Assembly: GCA_963205105.1 (NCBI GenBank)
Contig: CAUJJW010000188.1
Location: 1 to 37,291, forward strand
Reading direction: 5' to 3'
DNA length: 37,291 nucleotides
Origin: Verrucomicrobiota bacterium
Lineage (GTDB): Bacteria; Verrucomicrobiota; Verrucomicrobiia; Limisphaerales; CAIMTB01
Shown: positions 8,449-16,039 of the stretch, one piece after another
Layout: each line of letters starts with the position of its first letter
Position numbering within the stretch: the stretch's first letter is position 1
Notes under the pieces: generated by a model
Told to the model about the DNA's origin: nothing
What the model saw: the letters and a program-made list of their open reading frames with translations, nothing else
The model's database searches: none
Made by a program: the position numbers and the translations under genes

Positions 8449-8549
8449 AAGGTTGAGCACTCCAGAAAGTTCGGAAAACCGGGCATCTTGGGAACATAAC
8501 CGCCCTATCCCCGAACGATTGTCTTCCCAACAACCCGGGACGAGGACAC

Positions 8550-8852
8550 TCATCCTCCCAGGATTGCCTGAACATCCCGGGCGCTGTGCAGCACACGAGC
8601 GATCTCTACCGGTGTGGTTTCGCTCCGGTAGATGATCAGATACTTTCGCACCGTCCAGAACCGCAGTGGTTCCTCGGACAGATCGCTCCGCAGGTGCCCG
8701 ATGCCAGGCGTTCGGGAGACGGTGTGGAAAGCCGAGACAATCTCATTCACCATGCGATCCGCCAAATCGGGATCGCCAATCTCCCCGGCGTAGTACTGCC
8801 AAATGCCCAGCAAATCGTCCCGCGCCGCTGGAGCAACGACGTATAAGCTCAT
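8550..8852 (-). CDS. RelE/ParE-family toxin
   Basis: A 100-aa protein with the RelE/ParE pattern: VVAPAARDDLLGIWQYYAGEIGDPDLADRMVNEIVSAFHTVSRTPGIGHLRSDL, then LRFWTVRKYLIIYR and VEIARVLHSARDVQAIL at the end. Members either inhibit gyrase (ParE) or cleave ribosome-bound mRNA (RelE); sequence alone does not decide here, though the length and C-terminal HSARD motif favour ParE-like. The start ATG overlaps the upstream antitoxin stop (ATGA at 8849-8852), so the two are one operon with the antitoxin first. Confidence 0.9.
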   Translation of the reverse strand: MSLYVVAPAARDDLLGIWQYYAGEIGDPDLADRMVNEIVSAFHTVSRTPGIGHLRSDLSEEPLRFWTVRKYLIIYRSETTPVEIARVLHSARDVQAILGG

Positions 8853-9148
8853 TTCTTCATGGTTCGGAACGCTTTGCTCACCCGTTTCAATTCCGCTTCA
8901 ACCGCTTCACCGGGGATGCCTTCGCCTCGATCGAGCTGATCTAAGCCGACGCGGATCTTGCGCCGCACCTCGGTAAGGTCGGCCGGAACCGCCTTTGCCG
9001 GACGAATCAGAACGCCGTCATCTCGTTCCTCGGAAATGAAAAGGCTTCCGTCCTCGAGCCCATATCGCCGCCGAGTGGCGGCCGAAAGGACAATCGTCCC
9101 ACGCCGGCCGACCTGCCCTGTATTTCGACCCGCCGAATCTTTGCTCAT
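8849..9148 (-). CDS. AbrB/SpoVT-type antitoxin
   Basis: A 99-aa protein. The N-terminal half (GQVGRRGTIVLSAATRRRYGLEDGSLFISEERDDGVLIRPA) is a swapped-hairpin AbrB DNA-binding domain; the C-terminal half (LTEVRRKIRVGLDQLDRGEGIPGEAVEAELKRVSKAF) resembles the toxin-wrapping helix of ParD/RelB antitoxins. The pairing of an AbrB domain with a RelE/ParE toxin is a known mix-and-match arrangement. It is probably autoregulated by binding upstream of 9148. Confidence 0.85.
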   Translation of the reverse strand: MSKDSAGRNTGQVGRRGTIVLSAATRRRYGLEDGSLFISEERDDGVLIRPAKAVPADLTEVRRKIRVGLDQLDRGEGIPGEAVEAELKRVSKAFRTMKK

Positions 9149-9216
9149 GCCGACAGACTATCGGAATCTCCGCTTATCCACAAGTCCGTCATTGATCTAT
9201 ACGCGCGGCGCTCCGC

Positions 9217-9459
9217 TTACGTTGGATCCGGGATGTTCGGTTTCGCGTGGGTTAGAACTGATCTCGGAATCCGGACGATGCGCTCGTTCGGGCCGCAACC
9301 GCTCCCAGGCGGAAGTTTGTCGATGGCGATCTCGGTGATGTCGGCTCCGATGACGGCAAAGTCGCCCGCGTCCAATTCCAGGATGTCAGGGCATCGGTGT
9401 CCGCCGACACATGCGGAAGAAGCGGGGCGTGAGGGGGCAAGGAGACTGCGAAGAAACAT
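9217..9459 (-). CDS. Conserved-looking small hypothetical protein
   Basis: An 80-aa protein from ATG 9459. The C-terminal 55 residues (CPDILELDAGDFAVIGADITEIAIDKLPPGSGCGPNERIVRIPRSVL) have the composition and pattern of a real folded small protein, and the opposite frame does not. I do not recognise a named family, and there is no Shine-Dalgarno sequence at the chosen start. It lies between the AbrB antitoxin and an XRE gene, diverging from the latter. Confidence 0.5.
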   Translation of the reverse strand: MFLRSLLAPSRPASSACVGGHRCPDILELDAGDFAVIGADITEIAIDKLPPGSGCGPNERIVRIPRSVLTHAKPNIPDPT

Positions 9460-9512
9460 GGTGAGCGAGGTGATAGGGGTTGGGTTTCGGTATCGGTAGC
9501 GACCGTCATTAA

Positions 9513-9528
9513 GCTCCGAAATCGGAGC
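9513..9528. promoter_or_regulatory. Palindrome GCTCCGA-AA-TCGGAGC, possible operator
   Basis: A perfect 7-bp inverted repeat with a 2-bp centre, 46 bp upstream of the XRE gene. An imperfect relative, GCTCCGAATTTGGAAC, lies at 9560-9575 and touches the GTG start. Two related dyads ahead of a helix-turn-helix gene suggest autoregulation. The core CTCCGAAATCGGAG also occurs at 33794-33807. Confidence 0.4.
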
Positions 9529-9574
9529 CGAAGCTGATCCCCGTAGCCGCAGGGTCAAGCTCCGAATTTGGAAC

Positions 9575-9856
9575 GTGAAAAAGCCTCGCAATCTTCTCGG
9601 TCCCATCGTGCGCCAACTCCGGGACCGCGCCGGTCTAACGCAGCCTATGTTCGTGGCACGACTCAACCTGCAAGGCTGGGACTTGAGCCGAGGGACTTAC
9701 GCGAAGGTCGAAGCCCAGATCCGTTGGATTGCCGACTTCGAAGTCGTCCACCTCGCCGAAGCCCTCGGGGTCAAACCCGGCGACTTGTTTGACGCCGCCA
9801 AGGGCATACCGAAAACGGCCAAGAAGGAGGGTCGACGACCGTCCAAGGCAGGCTGA
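9575..9856 (+). CDS. XRE-family helix-turn-helix regulator
   Basis: A 93-aa protein starting at GTG 9575. LGPIVRQLRDRAGLTQPMFVARLNLQGWDLSRGTYAKVEAQIRWIADFEVVHLAEALGVKPGDLF is a Cro/C1-type HTH with the usual LTQ...R.Y.K.E and V...ALGV hallmarks. The C-terminus is a basic tail. It has no paired gene downstream. Its last codons and the following 120 bp are duplicated 1.15 kb further on (10925-11123). It is a likely controller of the element or remnant of a TA or phage-like switch. Confidence 0.8.
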   Translation: MKKPRNLLGPIVRQLRDRAGLTQPMFVARLNLQGWDLSRGTYAKVEAQIRWIADFEVVHLAEALGVKPGDLFDAAKGIPKTAKKEGRRPSKAG

Positions 9857-9973
9857 TCCGACCAAGAAGCGGCGTGAAATCCCGCGGCCCTGGATAGGTC
9901 GCCCGGTTCCGCGTCCAGGTCTTGCTCGGCGGCTGCGCCGCGGCGTTGCCGCCCTACGGGCCTGCGCTTCACC
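9772..9973 (+). repeat. Direct repeat copy A (tail of XRE gene plus downstream hairpin)
   Basis: This segment matches 10925-11123 with scattered substitutions and small indels. A run of about 50 identical bases is centred on a CGGCGGCTGCGCCGCGG hairpin (9927-9943). Copy A is attached to the intact XRE gene. Confidence 0.75.
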
Positions 9974-10069
9974 CGCAACCGCCATCGGTTTGCCTCATGC
10001 GGATCCAATCGGCCAGTCTTATGGAGGGCCTCATTGACAATCGCCCCCAAGGCGTAGGACAAGAGTTTC

Positions 10070-10294
10070 ATGGCCTCAGTGACGGTCACTTTGTCGGACT
10101 CTTTGGAATTGCAGCTTGAGAGGGCAAGCCGCGCTCGCGGCATTTCCAAGAGCGACTTCGTGCGGGAGGCCATTGAGCGATACATCCGATGGGATAGACT
10201 CCGCGAGATGAGGGGAATCCTCGCCCCATACCTGGACGCCCAGGGAATTCACACCGAAGCCGATGTATTCAAGCGGATGGGTGAGACGCTCTGA
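10070..10294 (+). CDS. CopG/ribbon-helix-helix regulator (antitoxin-like)
   Basis: A 74-aa protein: an N-terminal strand, VTVTLSDSLELQLERAS, then ARGISKSDFVREAIERYIRWDRLREMRGIL, the classic RHH strand-helix-helix with SKSDFVREAI. The C-terminal AQGIHTEADVFKRMGE is a plausible toxin-binding tail. No toxin gene follows on the same strand; the next 230 bp contain a broken PIN-type gene on the opposite strand. Confidence 0.8.
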   Translation: MASVTVTLSDSLELQLERASRARGISKSDFVREAIERYIRWDRLREMRGILAPYLDAQGIHTEADVFKRMGETL

Positions 10295-10295
10295 G

Positions 10296-10534
10296 GGGCA
10301 TCGTGGATTCCTGTGAATGCTGGGGATTCCACCTTCGCGAGGGGTTGTTACTCCGCAGATCGTACCCATTCGGCTCATAACGCCCGATATCGGCCAGGGT
10401 CGCATCCTTAAAGAGGTGCTCCCCGTCCCAATTCTCGGCCTCCTCAGCGAAGGCTATCGCCGCGGCGCTCTGCTTGGAGTCGTCCCAAACGAGCGCTAAA
10501 GAAGCATACTGGCATCCAGGCCCCAGGCGCTCAT
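10296..10534 (-). pseudogene. Frameshifted PIN-domain (VapC-like) toxin remnant
   Basis: ATG at 10534 overlaps the stop of the AbrB gene as ATGA, the usual antitoxin-toxin junction. It reads MSAWGLDASMLL and then hits TAG at 10496-10498. Shifting frame by one base at the CTTCTTTAG run continues directly as ALVWDDSKQSAAAIAFAEEAENWDGEHLF, which matches the PIN opening (LDASxLLALVW... followed by an acidic helix). The sequence beyond does not resemble the rest of a PIN domain, so the 3' part appears lost as well. An annotation error cannot be excluded because a single base decides the frame. Confidence 0.45.
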
Positions 10535-10800
10535 CGCTTGCCGTACTTTTTGGCGTAGTGTTCGAACTTCGCCCGCACAATGGCGTCTTTTTCCTCGTGC
10601 CGGCTCAGGACTGGCATGTCCCCGGATTTGAGACAGCCCGCCAACGCGGTGAGGCTCCGCACCGGGATGAGATTCAACACGCCGTTGATAACCTCCCATC
10701 GGAGGCGCTGTCCACTGGCGAGCGTAGGCATCTGCTTGCGGATTGCCCCCGGAATGGTGACCTGCCACTTCGAGCTGATAACCCCCGACTTCATGCCCAT
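10531..10800 (-). CDS. AbrB/SpoVT-type antitoxin (VapB-like)
   Basis: An 89-aa protein with an N-terminal AbrB domain (GVISSKWQVTIPGAIRKQMPTLASGQRLRWEVINGVLNLIPV) and a C-terminal tail (LTALAGCLKSGDMPVLSRHEEKDAIVRAKFEHYAKKYGKR) typical of VapB partners of PIN toxins. It is followed at once by the frameshifted PIN gene, so the pair is probably inactive as a TA system, although the antitoxin may still bind DNA. Confidence 0.75.
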   Translation of the reverse strand: MGMKSGVISSKWQVTIPGAIRKQMPTLASGQRLRWEVINGVLNLIPVRSLTALAGCLKSGDMPVLSRHEEKDAIVRAKFEHYAKKYGKR

Positions 10801-10924
10801 GATCGTACCGCAACGGGGCTATCTTGCGCAAAGCCCGTCGTGCTGCAGCACGATCTTGGTCCCACATTTCAGGCGGCACAGTATCGGTAGGTTACTTGAT
10901 TCAAACGTGTTGCATCATCGGACG

Positions 10925-11123
10925 AACCCTGGGGAGCTGTTTGATGCCGCCAAGGGAATCCTGAAGACGGCCAAGAGGAGGGTCAGCGACCATCAAAGTC
11001 AGGGTGATCCGACCAAGAACCGGCGTGAAATCGCGCGGCCCAGTTTAGGTCGACCGGTTCCGCGTCCAGGTCTTGCTCGGCGGCTGCGCCGCGGCGTTGC
11101 CGCCCTTCGGGCCTGCGCTCCAC
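10925..11123 (+). pseudogene. Direct repeat copy B: orphan 3' end of an XRE gene
   Basis: In frame this reads NPGELFDAAKGILKTAKR, matching KPGDLFDAAKGIPKTAKK at the end of the intact XRE protein, then continues through the same basic tail and hairpin. The DNA-binding part is absent, so this is a truncated duplicate. The flanks 10801-10924 and 11124-11231 hold nothing I can identify. Confidence 0.6.
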
Positions 11124-11231
11124 CTGGACCCGGCCCCGGTTCTCCCCCGAGCTCGCGCTTAAGAATTCACGCGGGCGAATCGCTTGCCGCAAGAATGGCA
11201 GGCAGGTCGATTCTCCCCGGGGTTGCTCTTC

Positions 11232-11762
11232 TCACAGTTCGAAGCCGATCAACCGAAAGCCCCTGGGTCGCATGACCACGATCGCCGACGGAAACGGCGC
11301 CGACGCCGTCGCCTCCCCGAAACGCAGGCGGCCGCGCAACAGGCGGATTTCGTGTTTCATGACGTGGTGGTGCCACCAGCGGGTGTCGGTCCGCGCCGGA
11401 ATCAGACAGACCACCGTCGCCTGCTCATGCTGGGCTGCGTCGAAGGCCTTGGCGATCCAGGCCCCGATGCCCTGGCCGTACGGTGGATTCATCCAGACCA
11501 CTTCGTTGGCCCACGATTGGGTGAGCCCGTCCTCCTCGCGGGTGAAGTGCCGGGTGCACTTGGCGTTCTGGTGGGTCGAACACGTATCCAGCGTGAAACC
11601 GAACTCCCGGTCCAAAGCCTCGAACAACCACTGGGGCGTTGCCCATTCGTCGGTCTTTGAGGAGAAGTGAACAGCAAGCCCGCGCCGGTCACCTTCGGAT
11701 CCCCGTTCATCGCCGATTTCCGTGAGTTGCCGATGACCGAGTCGATGGCCGCGGGTGCGCAT
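11232..11762 (-). CDS. Phage-type DNA N6-adenine methyltransferase (Dam-like)
   Basis: A protein of up to 176 aa. The core VHFSSKTDEWATPQWLFEALDREFGFTLDTCSTHQNAKC is the standard opening of the phage DNA N-6-adenine-methyltransferase family, followed by VVWMNPPYGQGIGAWIAKAF with the catalytic NPPYG at about residues 92-96, and RLRFGEATASAPFPSAIVVM. The first 30 residues, from ATG 11762, are low-complexity and unlike the family, but no nearer start codon exists in frame; a start at ATG 11725 in another frame would need a frameshift. It is the last gene of a leftward block of plasmid-type genes and may protect element DNA from restriction. Confidence 0.85.
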   Translation of the reverse strand: MRTRGHRLGHRQLTEIGDERGSEGDRRGLAVHFSSKTDEWATPQWLFEALDREFGFTLDTCSTHQNAKCTRHFTREEDGLTQSWANEVVWMNPPYGQGIGAWIAKAFDAAQHEQATVVCLIPARTDTRWWHHHVMKHEIRLLRGRLRFGEATASAPFPSAIVVMRPRGFRLIGFEL

Positions 11763-11919
11763 GCATCAAATCGTGGTGGGGGACGATCCGCCTGGCGAAG
11801 AAGGGGTCCTGTAGCCCTCACGGAACATTGCCGAGGAGTCGACTGTCGGCCCCGTGATTCCCGTATGCGGTTGGTCCCTATGGCGGTCCATTGTCCCGAA
11901 CCGCGCCGATCCGATGCCT

Positions 11920-12429
11920 TCAGCCCCAAAAGTACCCCATGGCCTTTAAGGAGCTGAACTGCCCGGCGCCGACGATCACGTGGTCCAGCACTTCGATCTT
12001 CAGGAGTTGCCCCGCGCGAATCAGATCGCGGGTAACCCGGATGTCCGCCTCGGAAGGCGTCGATTCTCCCGAAGGATGGTTGTGCATCAGAATGACGGCC
12101 GCCGACGAAGCAATGATCGCGGGCCGGAAGACCTCGCGACCATGAACGAGCAAGGTATCGATGGTGCCGGTCGCCACCACGTGATGCCCGCGCACGCGGC
12201 GACGGCTGTTGAGATGGAGAACGGCCATCGTTTCCACCTCGGGATTGAACGACGGCAGCGTGGCCACGTGGAGGCGCCAATACTCCACCGCCTTTTCAGG
12301 CATGTCGCAAAGGTGCAGGCGTTCCGGGAGGGGACAGTCCCGTAGAGCAACGACCTTGTATTCGATCGGTTCCGTCTTCTTCGACCGCTTGGGAAGGACC
12401 TCAGGCCTCGGAAACTCCGGAAACTCCAT
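11920..12429 (-). CDS. RadC-like JAB-domain protein
   Basis: A 169-aa protein from ATG 12429, preceded by TGGAG. The C-terminal two thirds form the RadC/JAB MPN domain: TMAVLHLNSRRRVRGHHVVATGTIDTLLVHGREVFRPAI, then AAVILMHNHPSGESTPSEADIRVTRDL with the JAMM zinc ligands HNH(P)SG...D. The HhH N-terminus of chromosomal RadC is absent, as in the short plasmid and integrative-element copies. The biochemical role of such copies is unsettled. It is in a leftward operon with its upstream neighbour (12492-12899). Confidence 0.88.
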   Translation of the reverse strand: MEFPEFPRPEVLPKRSKKTEPIEYKVVALRDCPLPERLHLCDMPEKAVEYWRLHVATLPSFNPEVETMAVLHLNSRRRVRGHHVVATGTIDTLLVHGREVFRPAIIASSAAVILMHNHPSGESTPSEADIRVTRDLIRAGQLLKIEVLDHVIVGAGQFSSLKAMGYFWG

Positions 12430-12491
12430 CTGCTCCAGCCGGAGGGGCCTGTCGTCTCGGGAGCGTGATGCGGGGTCGGATCCGGGGCCGA

Positions 12492-12899
12492 TCAATAGTC
12501 CTCCGGCAATAATATCGTCGTGATCGACCTGTCCCACTCGCTGATGATCCAGAACCGAATGCCGCCTTGGGAACAATACGCGGAAAGGAGGCGGGTCCCC
12601 TCGACCAGCGCCCGATTGTTACTGGCCCAGTCCTCGGCACCGAGGGCACCCCAGTCACCGCGAACATGGCGGGCGAGTGCGGCGCGGACTTCATGGTCCG
12701 GAAGCACCGCGGCCGCGGCCGCCGTGATGACGGTGTGCCCCAAAGCGAACTTCGGCTCCGCATCGCAAGACCGCCCCGGCAGCGCGGCGTCGTGAAAGGC
12801 ATCACCCGGCCCGACGACCCTCGGTGGATAGGTGAATCCAATCCCATCGCCCCCTGGGTCGGAGGCATCGGGTTGTCGGAAGCGTCCATGGAGTTCCAT
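12492..12899 (-). CDS. Plasmid-type conserved protein of unknown function
   Basis: A 135-aa protein. Residues 50-135 (KFALGHTVITAAAAAVLP, ALARHVRGDWGALGAEDWASNNRALVEGTRLLSAY, GIRFWIISEWDRSITTILLPEDY) correspond to a small domain I recognise from conjugative plasmids and integrative elements, usually annotated only as a plasmid-related protein. The first 45 residues are variable. Its ATG lies 2 bases past the previous stop (TGAAATG), so translation is probably coupled. No catalytic motif is evident. Confidence 0.8.
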   Translation of the reverse strand: MELHGRFRQPDASDPGGDGIGFTYPPRVVGPGDAFHDAALPGRSCDAEPKFALGHTVITAAAAAVLPDHEVRAALARHVRGDWGALGAEDWASNNRALVEGTRLLSAYCSQGGIRFWIISEWDRSITTILLPEDY

Positions 12900-12900
12900 T

Positions 12901-13296
12901 TCAGCCCCCCGACGGAACCGCTGGCAGTCGGCCCTTGCTCAACGGGTTTTCCGGCGAACGCCGGGATCGAGTCGTCGGACCCTCGGAAGGTTGCGATCCG
13001 GTGGATGGGGTCGGGCCATCGACGCCACCGGCGGGCGCTTCACGACCTTGGTTGTGAATCCACGTGTGCGCTTGGTCGGCCACTTTACCCAGCAGCAGCA
13101 GGTCATCCCGGCCGAACGACGCGGTCGACCGCCACTCCTGTCCATCGCGGTAGATACGTTCGAACGTCACGTTGTGACGAACGCCGCTTTCCGTCTCGTT
13201 GCGCCAGATCGCGGCACGAATCGCACCAATCCGAATTTCTTCCACCGGCCGGGCGCGACCGGCACCGGGTCCATTGGGGGGCTGCATGGATGTCAT
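12901..13296 (-). CDS. Mobile-element conserved protein of unknown function
   Basis: A 131-aa protein from ATG 13296, preceded by AAGGAG with a 7-8 nt spacer. The N-terminal domain (EEIRIGAIRAAIWRNETESGVRHNVTFERIYRDGQEWRSTASFGRDDLLLLGKVADQAHTWIH) is a compact beta-rich unit seen beside RadC-like and methyltransferase genes in mobile elements. The C-terminal 45 residues are disordered and low-complexity. It is the first gene of the leftward operon ending in the methyltransferase. Confidence 0.75.
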   Translation of the reverse strand: MTSMQPPNGPGAGRARPVEEIRIGAIRAAIWRNETESGVRHNVTFERIYRDGQEWRSTASFGRDDLLLLGKVADQAHTWIHNQGREAPAGGVDGPTPSTGSQPSEGPTTRSRRSPENPLSKGRLPAVPSGG

Positions 13297-13420
13297 GAGG
13301 TTCTCCTTCCTGGGACACATGGGCGCGGGATTGCGCCATCAAGGAATCCCAGATTCCCCATAACACGGTTCCAGGGGGCTTCGTCAATGGGTGGACTGCA
13401 ACTCCCCTTCCGCCAGCTTA

Positions 13421-13448
13421 AGTTGCGATAACCTATTTTATCGCAACT
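13421..13448. other. dif-like 28-bp site (11-6-11), candidate tyrosine-recombinase core
   Basis: Two perfectly inverted 11-bp arms, AGTTGCGATAA (13421-13431) and TTATCGCAACT (13438-13448), flank a 6-bp centre CCTATT. The dimensions and the inner ATAA...TTAT edges are those of XerCD dif sites. It is followed by a TA operon and, 1.35 kb on, by an intact tyrosine recombinase. There is no U tract, so it is not a normal terminator. An operator for the TA operon is the main alternative. Confidence 0.5.
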
Positions 13449-13450
13449 GG

Positions 13451-13480
13451 TTGTGAGAGAGGGGAGAACGGTGCTAGAAT
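13451..13480 (+). promoter_or_regulatory. Sigma-70-like promoter of the UPF0175/DUF3368 operon
   Basis: TTGTGA (13451-13456) and TAGAAT (13475-13480) are separated by 18 bp. AAGGAG (13507-13512) follows, 6 nt before the ATG at 13519. The adjacent dyad at 13421-13448 lies just upstream of the -35. Confidence 0.5.
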
Positions 13481-13518
13481 GGGGATCAAGGTTGCGGTAA
13501 TGATTCAAGGAGTCGCTT

Positions 13519-13770
13519 ATGCAGGTCACCGTCCAGATCCCCGATGAGCTTTCGCGGTTGATCCCGGCCGGCGAATCGCTGTCCCGGCAGTTGCTGGAGG
13601 CCTTCGCCGCCGACGCCTATCGAAACGAGAAGCTGAGCCGGCACCAGGTCGGACAGTTGCTCGGGCTCGATCGCTGGCAGGCCGAGGAGTTCCTAGCGCA
13701 CCACAACGCGCAGCGGCCATTCACGTTCGAGGACATGGAACTCGAGCGCCGTTCCGGTGAAGTCCGATGA
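13519..13770 (+). CDS. UPF0175-family antitoxin
   Basis: An 83-aa protein. MQVTVQIPDELSRLIP opens the family, followed by LSRQLLEAFAADAYRNEKLSRHQVGQLLGLDRWQAEEFLAHHNAQRPFTFEDMELER, where KLSRHQVGQLLGLDRWQAEEFL is the helix-turn-helix. UPF0175 proteins pair with DUF3368 PIN-like toxins; that gene follows with a 4-bp overlap (ATGA). Two paralogues are in the window (14423 and 36579). Confidence 0.9.
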   Translation: MQVTVQIPDELSRLIPAGESLSRQLLEAFAADAYRNEKLSRHQVGQLLGLDRWQAEEFLAHHNAQRPFTFEDMELERRSGEVR

Positions 13771-14270
13771 CCTTGGTCGTCGCCGACTCCGGACCACTGC
13801 GGTATCTCATCGTCATCGAGGCCGTTCATGTGTTGCCGCGCTTGTACGCTCGAGTGGCGGTTCCTCCGGCCGTCGTCGAGGAGCTCCGACATGCCTCGGC
13901 GCCGCCCGAAGTCCAGAGTTGGGCACGCGCCTTGCCACCATGGATTTCCATTCAGTCTTCGGTCGCCCCATACCGGCCGGATGCTCTCGATCCTGGGGAA
14001 TCCGAGGCCATTGCTTTGGCGCTGGAGTTGAAGGCGGATCTGATTCTGTTGGATGAACGAGAAGGTCGGCGACAAGCAGTCGCGATGGGCCTGACCCTGT
14101 CTGGGACGGTCGGTGTTCTGGAACGGGCGGCGGAACGTGGACTTCTGGAACTCGAAAACGCTTTCCAGAAACTCGCCGCCACCAACTTTCGCATCGACCG
14201 CGCGTATCTGGATGCAGCGCTGGAAAGGGATCGGCAACGACCTCGCCGGACTCGGGAACGCGATCGCTGA
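13767..14270 (+). CDS. DUF3368 PIN-like toxin
   Basis: A 167-aa protein with the DUF3368 layout: VVADSGPLRYLIVIEAVHVLPRLY with the first acidic residue, VAVPPAVVEELRH with the conserved Glu, DPGESEAIALALELKADLILLDEREGRRQAVAMGLTLSGTVGVLERAAERGLL with the two aspartate/glutamate sites. The family is predicted to be an RNase of the PIN superfamily, neutralised by UPF0175. All the acidic positions appear intact, so this pair is probably functional. Confidence 0.9.
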   Translation: MTLVVADSGPLRYLIVIEAVHVLPRLYARVAVPPAVVEELRHASAPPEVQSWARALPPWISIQSSVAPYRPDALDPGESEAIALALELKADLILLDEREGRRQAVAMGLTLSGTVGVLERAAERGLLELENAFQKLAATNFRIDRAYLDAALERDRQRPRRTRERDR

Positions 14271-14422
14271 GTTGCCGGGAAGGACTCCCCTACCTGACAA
14301 CGCTCATCGTGAACCGGTGGATACAATCCCCGGACTGCCTCGCAGACTCCGGATGGCGGTAAGCTGGGCGTCCGTGGTAAGGTGGTACCGAATAAGAACC
14401 ACGCGAAAGGCAGGAGGCAGCC

Positions 14423-14677
14423 ATGGAAGTCATCGTAACTCTCCCAGACGAACTCGAGGCAATGCTCCCGCCAGGCTCCGATCCAGCGCGTGAACTGTTG
14501 GAGGTGTTCATGGCTGTTGCGCATCGACGCGATCGGTTGACCCGTTTCCAGGTGAGCCAGGTGCTGGGACTGGATCGCTGGCAAACAGAGGCCTTTCTGG
14601 CGGCGAGGGATGCTCTTCGGCCCTACGACCTCGCGGATCTCGCGGTGGATCGTGCGACCTTGGAGTCCCTCAAGTGA
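14423..14677 (+). CDS. Orphan UPF0175-family antitoxin
   Basis: An 84-aa paralogue of the antitoxin 0.9 kb upstream (RLTRFQVSQVLGLDRWQTEAFLAARDALRPYDLADL), with AGGAGG at 14412-14417. A GTG overlaps its stop, as if a toxin should follow, but that frame gives only about 45 unrelated residues before a stop. The toxin gene appears to have been lost at the point where the integrase segment begins. Confidence 0.85.
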   Translation: MEVIVTLPDELEAMLPPGSDPARELLEVFMAVAHRRDRLTRFQVSQVLGLDRWQTEAFLAARDALRPYDLADLAVDRATLESLK

Positions 14678-14801
14678 CTCGCGTTGCCGCCCACCTGAGT
14701 CTCCACATGGACCGGAATGCGTGCCGAATCAGCGATCGCGCGCTGCACGATGTTGTGCAAAAAGATCGAACCATGTGTTCGAGGAATCCGGAGCAGCAAC
14801 C

Positions 14802-15821
14802 GTGACAGATTTCGGAGTTCGCCCGCCGCTTCGCATCCCTGCCGAGCTTCCCGTCGCCGCCGACGCCCCGGTGCCGCTGGCGAGTGCAGGCCACGCACTG
14901 AATCCAATCGACTTCGAACGACTGCGCCACGTCCCACCGCTTCTCGAATGGCTCGCCAACATCGAGAATCCCAACACCCGGCGCGCCTACCGCAATGACG
15001 TCGCCGATTTCATGGCCTTCGCGGGCCTGAAGAATTCGGAGGCTCTCGCGACCATCACCCGAGCCCATGTCATCGCGTGGCGGCGCCACATGGCCCAGCG
15101 CCACCTGAAACCCGCGAGTATCCGTCGCAAACTCTCCTCCCTCTCGGAACTCTTCGACTTCCTCACCGACCAAGACGCCGTCGAGTCCAACCCCGTCGAC
15201 GGTGTGAAACGTCCAACGGAAGGGGCCAACGAGGGCAAGACCCCTGCCCTGTCCGATTCCCAAGCCAAGCGACTGCTGACAGCCCCGCAAGCGAACACGC
15301 TGAAAGGCAAACGCGACCACGCCATTCTGGCTGTTCTGCTCTACCACGCCCTCCGCCGCGGCGAACTCTGCGGACTCCGTGTTCGTGACTATGCCCCTCG
15401 TCGTGGCGTCGCGTGTCTTGCGATCCACGGGAAAGGCTCCCGGATCCGCTACCTCCCCGTGCATCCGTCCGCCTCCACGCTCGTGGAAGAATACCTCGAC
15501 GCCGCCGACCACCGGACCGATCCCGACGGCGCCCTCTTCCGTCCGGTCCGAAACCCACGAGGCACCATCGATCGCCCGCTCACGGGCTCAGCCATCTACA
15601 CCCACGTCGTCAAACGTTACGCCGTCGCGGCCGGCATACCCCCGGCCGCCATCCGTCCCCACGGCCTCCGCGCCACCGCCGCCACCAACGCCCTCGAACA
15701 CGGCGCCGACATCGCCAAAGTCCGCGACTGGCTCGGCCACCGCACCGTCTCCACCACCCAACTCTACGACAAACGCTCCACCCGCCCCGAGGACTCCCCG
15801 ACTTTCAAAGTGGAGTACTGA
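14802..15821 (+). CDS. Tyrosine recombinase/integrase (XerC/D-like)
   Basis: A 339-aa protein from GTG 14802 (GGAG about 9 nt upstream). The N-terminal SAM-like domain includes LLEWLANIENPNTRRAYRNDVADFMAF and RRKLSSLSELFDFL. The catalytic set is complete: R185 (ALRRGEL), K211 (HGKGSR), H287 and R290 (HGLRATAA), H313 (WLGHRT) and Y322 (TQLYDKR). The size and sequence are XerC/D-like rather than phage-integrase-like. The nearby dif-like site is a natural candidate substrate. Integrase and site together may mark one boundary of the element. Confidence 0.93.
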   Translation: MTDFGVRPPLRIPAELPVAADAPVPLASAGHALNPIDFERLRHVPPLLEWLANIENPNTRRAYRNDVADFMAFAGLKNSEALATITRAHVIAWRRHMAQRHLKPASIRRKLSSLSELFDFLTDQDAVESNPVDGVKRPTEGANEGKTPALSDSQAKRLLTAPQANTLKGKRDHAILAVLLYHALRRGELCGLRVRDYAPRRGVACLAIHGKGSRIRYLPVHPSASTLVEEYLDAADHRTDPDGALFRPVRNPRGTIDRPLTGSAIYTHVVKRYAVAAGIPPAAIRPHGLRATAATNALEHGADIAKVRDWLGHRTVSTTQLYDKRSTRPEDSPTFKVEY

Positions 15822-16039
15822 ACCCCGACACCATGCGCGACAACCGTTCACGTCCGAGGCCTTGGAACCCAATGACCGGTCCGGTGAACGCCGATGACAC
15901 CCGTCGTCGCGACGTCTATCCCTTATGCCCCGTTCCCCACCAGCAGGTGAGGCACGATACCGTCAACCATCGACGACAAACCTCTGGATTAATTGGCGGG
16001 TGAACCTCGCCAACTCCGCGCGTTCCCCCGCTTTCCTCC

